Source of the DNA: Companilactobacillus musae
GTDB taxonomy: Bacteria > Bacillota > Bacilli > Lactobacillales > Lactobacillaceae
Direction of reading: 5' to 3'
DNA length: 64,000 bases
Assembly: GCF_003967595.1 (NCBI RefSeq)
Contig: NZ_BIFW01000005.1
Location: 153,116-217,115, forward strand
Below the pieces are notes generated by a model, which did no database searches, was not told the DNA's origin, and saw only the letters and a list, made by a program, of their open reading frames with translations. This document shows positions 60,559 to 64,000 of this stretch, in pieces. Within the stretch, counting starts at the first letter, position 1. Every line of letters begins with the position of its first letter. The position numbers and the translations under genes are program-made.

Positions 60559-61470
60559 ATGAAAGGTATCAAAGAATTCTTTATTTTGACACAGATCTAT
60601 TCAGTTGTAACTTCAGCAATGCCTGCTTTATTAGGGATGATGTTTGTTGGATTGTACTATAAGCAGTTTGACCTTGGATTAAGTATTTTGCTTTTTGTAG
60701 CAGTTGTCTTATTTCATTTGGCAGTCAATGTTCATAATCAGTATGTTGATTATAACAAGTATAAGAGTCAGCCTGATGTTTTCAAAAATAGTGTTAATAA
60801 TACTTTGAAGGTCAATCAGATTGCTCCTGTAAAGGCAGTTCGATTGACGATTGTTTTAACATTGATTTCTGCTTTGATTGGCTTGTATTTAGTTTTTAAA
60901 ACTGGAATTTTTGTTCTTATTGTTGGTATTATTAGTTTTTTAATTGGTTATTTATATTCTGGTGGTTTTAAGTCAATTTCTTATAGTCCATTTGGAGAAT
61001 TGGTTTCAGGATTAACAATGGGTTACAACATAACGTTATTGTCTGTTTATGTTAATTTGGAAAATACTCCAGCATTTGAATGGAACTTTATTTTGAAAAC
61101 AGCGTTAGTTTCGTTAGTAGCTGTTTTTGCTATTAGTAATATTATGTTAGCTAATAATATTTCTGATGAAAAAGAGGATCTAAAAGTTGGGCGAAAGACA
61201 TTGGTGGCATATATAGGTCGTCAAAAATCTTTATTAGTTTGGATAATTAGTTACGCTCTGGGATATTTAGCAGTGATACTATCTGTCTTATTAGGATACT
61301 TGCCAGTTTATTCCCTATTGATCTTAGTTGTGACATTGCCTTTAGTGGTTATTAATAGTATTAAATTTATTAAGAAACCTAGTAAGGTATTAACTTTTGT
61401 TAATTCAGTTAAGAATGCACAGATTTTATTAGTTTCGGTAATTATTGGTGGAATTATTAGTTTGATTTAA
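60559..61470 (+). CDS. menA: UbiA-type prenyltransferase, MenA-like
   Basis: A 303-residue membrane enzyme with eight or nine hydrophobic segments. The first prenyl-diphosphate motif is NVHNQYVDYNKYKSQPD (N-x-x-x-x-x-D-x-x-x-x-x-x-x-D pattern). The second is NNISDEKEDLKVGRKTL, with D-x-x-x-D. This layout matches 1,4-dihydroxy-2-naphthoate octaprenyltransferase (MenA), which makes demethylmenaquinone. No other men genes are in the window, so the function may be in a partial pathway, as found in several lactobacilli. AGGAGGGAAACGA precedes the ATG. Its 3' end overlaps the convergent LysR gene by 42 bases. Confidence 0.82.
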   Translation: MKGIKEFFILTQIYSVVTSAMPALLGMMFVGLYYKQFDLGLSILLFVAVVLFHLAVNVHNQYVDYNKYKSQPDVFKNSVNNTLKVNQIAPVKAVRLTIVLTLISALIGLYLVFKTGIFVLIVGIISFLIGYLYSGGFKSISYSPFGELVSGLTMGYNITLLSVYVNLENTPAFEWNFILKTALVSLVAVFAISNIMLANNISDEKEDLKVGRKTLVAYIGRQKSLLVWIISYALGYLAVILSVLLGYLPVYSLLILVVTLPLVVINSIKFIKKPSKVLTFVNSVKNAQILLVSVIIGGIISLI

Positions 61471-62313
61471 AAATGATTCAGTAATCTCTTGATAGATATT
61501 TTTGAAATACGAATTTTTGAGAAAGACTAAATTGATAGGGTGTTCTATTTCAAAGCCCTTGAGATTTAGTTTTTTTAATTGTCCAGAATTTATTTCAGGT
61601 TTAATCAGGGATTCGTACATAAAACTAATACCAGAGTTTTGTTTGAGCAATTCAATAATAGTAGAAGGACTAGCAATTTCAGTTACATTTTTGAAATCGT
61701 TGAAATTATAGTTTTGAGTAGCCAACCAATTTTCAAAGATATTCCGTGTTCCAGAGCCGACTTCACGAATTAACAAGGGTTGATTGAAAAGATCTTCAAT
61801 GGAATTGATAACTAGATCGTCATGAGAAACACAAATGAATTTTTCTTTTTTCACAAAAAAGGAATCAAATTCTTCTTTATTGAAATTGCCTTCAACTAAA
61901 CCAAAATCAACTTTACCATCACGAATTTCCTGAAGAATGTGTTGAGTATTGTTGATTTTGGTTGTAGATATTTTTGTTCGAGTAGAAAGATGATGAATAA
62001 ATTGCGGTAGTAAGGTTGAACTTAATGAAAGGGTACAACCCATTTTGAAGTTATCAGTATTGTTTTGCAGTGAACGGATGACTTTAGTGCTTTCAAGTTC
62101 AACCTGTTTGGCAAATTTAACTAATTCATTACCAGCCGTGGTCAATCGGATATGACCGTGTTCACGAATGACCAATTTGAGTTGTAATTCATTCTCTAGA
62201 GAACTGACTTGTTGAGAAACTGCAGGTTGAGTTATAAAAAGTTGGTTAGCAGTTTGAGTAAAAGATGAAGTTTTAGAAAGAACAATCAAGGTATCGTAAC
62301 GTTTATCAAGCAT
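61429..62313 (-). CDS. LysR-family regulator, YeiE/CysL-like
   Basis: A 294-residue regulator: helix-turn-helix SFTQTANQLFITQPAVSQQVSSLE (split: residues 12-35), wing REHGHIRLTTAGNE, and an effector domain starting with MGCTLSLSSTLLPQF. It is divergent from a YeiH-family gene, the standard LysR (YeiE)-YeiH pair, so it very probably controls that gene. Its 3' end overlaps menA on the opposite strand by 42 bases. The gap upstream has two ATTTTACTTAT-type direct repeats (ATTTTACTTAT near 62330 and TTTTTACTTAT near 62361), candidate binding sites. Confidence 0.87.
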   Translation of the reverse strand: MLDKRYDTLIVLSKTSSFTQTANQLFITQPAVSQQVSSLENELQLKLVIREHGHIRLTTAGNELVKFAKQVELESTKVIRSLQNNTDNFKMGCTLSLSSTLLPQFIHHLSTRTKISTTKINNTQHILQEIRDGKVDFGLVEGNFNKEEFDSFFVKKEKFICVSHDDLVINSIEDLFNQPLLIREVGSGTRNIFENWLATQNYNFNDFKNVTEIASPSTIIELLKQNSGISFMYESLIKPEINSGQLKKLNLKGFEIEHPINLVFLKNSYFKNIYQEITESFLNQTNNSTNNYRN

Positions 62314-62412
62314 GGCACACTCCTATATAAATTTTACTTATATATATCAAATAAATACTAATTTTTACTTATGATAATTCTATATTATCATCTAGTTCAT
62401 GGAGGAATTAGT

Positions 62413-63432
62413 ATGTATTCAAAATTTTTCGAGCGTAGTTTCTATTATGCTTTTGCAATGACGCTACTTTGCTCAATTATTGGAAGTTTCTTAGGGGGCC
62501 TTCCATACTTAACTATTATTGGAGCTTTAGTAATATCATTGATTCTGGGGATGCTATTTCAAATGTATCGACCAGCTATTGATCAAGCTAAAGTAGGTAT
62601 TGGATTTATTTCCAATAAGTTTTTACGTTTAGGAATTATTTTATTAGGATTTAAACTTAATTTGATTGATTTAGCTCATGCAGGAGTTAAAACGATTTTG
62701 TTTGCGGTTTGTATTGTTACTGGAGTTATTATCTTAACTTATAATCTGGCTAGAAAATTAGGTGTTAATAAGAGATTAGCTATTTTAACTGCCAGTGGAA
62801 CGGGAATTTGCGGAGCTGCGGCAGTAATGGGTATCTCACCACAAATCAAAGTTTCTAAGGAAGATGAAGCAGCTAAACATAATGAAGAAGTTTTAGCAGT
62901 AGCAATAGTCGCTATTCTAGGAACTGTCTTTACATTGATAGAGATTGCAATCAAACCACTATTGCATATGTCATCAATGCAGTTTGGAGTTATGGCAGGC
63001 GGATCATTACATGAAATTGCTCATGCGATTGCAACAGGTGGTGCTGGTGGATCGGTCAGTTTAAGTGCGGCTATCATAACTAAGTTATCGCGTGTACTTC
63101 TTTTAGCCCCAGCTGCTTTGATTATTGGTATTTGGTACCAACATCAAGAAAAGATCGAGGGTGGGGAAAAAGAAAAATTACCGATTCCTTGGTTCATGGC
63201 AGGGTTCTTACTAGCAAGTGTGATTGGAACATTCGTACCTATGCCTAGTGGTATTCTAGATTTACTAGTTAAACTAGCGTATTTAGTATTAGGGATGGCA
63301 ATGGCTGCCTTAGGGATGAGTGTAAATTTCAAGGCTTTTCTAAGTAGTGGACGTAATGCAGTAATTGCTGCATTGTCTTCCTCGGTAGTATTATTGATTT
63401 TCACTATTATAGTAAGTAAGACTTTCTTTTAA
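62413..63432 (+). CDS. YeiH-family putative sulfate/anion exporter
   Basis: A 340-residue membrane protein with about ten segments, family UPF0324/YeiH (Cons_hypoth698). Characteristic blocks are FLRLGIILLGFKLNL, LTASGTGICGAAAVMGISP (the family's T-G-T-S-I-C-G-x-x-A), and GGSLHEIAHAIA followed by LSRVLLLAPA. Homologues were linked to sulfate or to sulfur-compound export and to growth under nitrosative stress, but the substrate is uncertain. ATG 62413 has GGAGG upstream. It is divergent from its likely LysR regulator and followed by a terminator. Confidence 0.9.
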   Translation: MYSKFFERSFYYAFAMTLLCSIIGSFLGGLPYLTIIGALVISLILGMLFQMYRPAIDQAKVGIGFISNKFLRLGIILLGFKLNLIDLAHAGVKTILFAVCIVTGVIILTYNLARKLGVNKRLAILTASGTGICGAAAVMGISPQIKVSKEDEAAKHNEEVLAVAIVAILGTVFTLIEIAIKPLLHMSSMQFGVMAGGSLHEIAHAIATGGAGGSVSLSAAIITKLSRVLLLAPAALIIGIWYQHQEKIEGGEKEKLPIPWFMAGFLLASVIGTFVPMPSGILDLLVKLAYLVLGMAMAALGMSVNFKAFLSSGRNAVIAALSSSVVLLIFTIIVSKTFF

Positions 63433-63435
63433 TAT

Positions 63436-63480
63436 AAAGATATCTATTGTTTCTTGATAACAATGGGTATCTTTTTGTTT
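63436..63480 (+). terminator. Rho-independent terminator
   Basis: A stem of AAAGATATCTATTGTT with AACAATGGGTATCTTT (one G-U pair) followed by a T run, after the YeiH gene. Confidence 0.85.
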
Positions 63481-63644
63481 TTACAAGATGTCATGATGAT
63501 TGAAAAGATCAAAAAGGGTGGTATAGTAATAGCCATAAAGATATGGGTGATTTTAGCCGTAGCTAATTTTTTAGACAACTAATAGGAAGAAACTTTTGCC
63601 AAAATAGTTAAGTTAATTAATTTGAAAAAAATATAAAAAAAGAC

Positions 63645-63673
63645 TTGCATCGACTTATCTTTAACGGTAATAT
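63645..63673 (+). promoter_or_regulatory. rRNA operon promoter P1
   Basis: TTGCAT (63645-63650), 17-base spacer, TAATAT (63668-63673), preceded by an A-tract that fits an UP element. First of three tandem promoters. Confidence 0.7.
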
Positions 63674-63761
63674 ATTACCTGTTGTCACGACAGATGTAAC
63701 AACGTCAACGGTTTGAAGATTTCTTCTTTCCAAGACGCTTCAAATTATTTTAAAAAAGTTC

Positions 63762-63790
63762 TTGACTTGATCTTGTAACTTCGGTAAGAT
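63762..63790 (+). promoter_or_regulatory. rRNA operon promoter P2
   Basis: TTGACT (63762-63767), 17-base spacer, TAAGAT (63785-63790). It is preceded by ATTATTTTAAAAAAGTTC, which is nearly repeated before P3. Confidence 0.8.
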
Positions 63791-63870
63791 AATTAAGTTG
63801 TCTGTTAGACATCACCTAACTTTTTATCATTTACTTGATATCTTGTTAGTAAAATTATTTTAAAAAGTTC

Positions 63871-63899
63871 TTGACATGTTATTGTCAGCTTGATAAAAT
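63871..63899 (+). promoter_or_regulatory. rRNA operon promoter P3
   Basis: TTGACA (63871-63876), 17-base spacer, TAAAAT (63894-63899), an almost consensus sigma-70-type promoter. It lies 109 bp after P2 and shares its upstream 18 bases. Confidence 0.85.
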
Positions 63900-64000
63900 A
63901 ATTAAGTCGCTGATGAGCGTAAGCGCTTAATCAGCTGGTAGACCTTTGAAAACTGAACAAAGTTTTAACACTAAATTGTGTAGGCCAACATTTATTTGTT
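63900..64000 (+). other. rRNA operon leader (16S gene lies beyond window)
   Basis: The segment CCTTTGAAAACTGAACAAAG (63943-63962) is the leader sequence found ahead of 16S genes in lactobacilli and contains a boxA-like CTTTGAAAAC antitermination element. No 16S sequence itself appears before the window ends. Confidence 0.75.

Noticed and set aside
1..64000. CRISPR arrays, tRNA genes, complete insertion sequences
   Set aside because: No regularly spaced short repeats, no cloverleaf-type sequences and no transposase reading frames were seen in either strand.

Overview
The window looks like chromosomal DNA from a low-GC member of the Lactobacillaceae. The evidence is AT-rich codon use, GAGG/AGGAG ribosome binding sites, many TTG/GTG starts, PepN, C69 dipeptidase, WxL surface proteins, a T-box-controlled asnA and a lactobacillus-like rRNA leader at the right edge. 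The genus Companilactobacillus is a guess from gene style; nothing in the window proves it.

Layout. 1-3.9 kb: a partial cyclophilin-like protein, a lipoprotein hydrolase, and a LysR regulator divergent from an aldo/keto reductase and NmrA-like pair. 3.9-5.7 kb: a decayed patch with a GAPDH C-terminal remnant and two 179-bp direct repeats flanking a TauE/SafE exporter. 5.7-10 kb: small membrane and hypothetical genes, a MazEF-type toxin-antitoxin pair, an Lrp regulator, an SMR efflux protein and an amino-acid permease. 10-20.3 kb: redox and stress genes (alpha/beta hydrolase, nitroreductase, flavodoxin-fold oxidoreductase with a WYL regulator, cytochrome b5-like protein, VanZ, SDR/ADH/NmrA operon), two paralogous small membrane proteins, LysR regulators, a frameshifted NTF2-like gene and a GNAT. 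20.3-28 kb: pepN and two large secreted lectin-like proteins with C-terminal WxL-type domains. 28-38.9 kb: a Bax-inhibitor-like protein, a zinc-ribbon protein, an N-formylglutamate-amidohydrolase-like enzyme, a LytTR/LiaF-like envelope-stress pair, asnA with its T-box, a third WxL-type protein and a LysE exporter.

38.9-54.3 kb is the most unusual part. A PLD-helicase-DUF3427 protein is followed by a very AT-rich island that reads as a class 2 DISARM anti-phage locus: a C5-cytosine methyltransferase (drmMII) divergent from drmE, drmA and drmB. No separate drmC is present. The 3' end of drmB runs directly into the antisense strand of sbcC. Both reading frames lose family resemblance at the same place (about 51552-51558), so one rearrangement seems to have cut off the DrmB C-terminus and the distal half of SbcC, starting at its zinc hook. 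sbcD is intact.

54.4-64 kb: a YhcH-family protein, C69 dipeptidase, aldo/keto reductase, MscS channel, cyclophilin, MenA-type prenyltransferase, a LysR-YeiH pair, and finally three tandem strong promoters of an rRNA operon whose 16S gene lies beyond the window.

A family of about 165-bp highly structured intergenic repeats occurs five times (10038, 31422, 34399, 55119, 59158). Several show compensatory arm changes, one is fused in frame to an ORF, and one is bounded by 16-bp inverted repeats. Terminators were assigned by eye from hairpin plus T-run; promoters and operators are candidates only.
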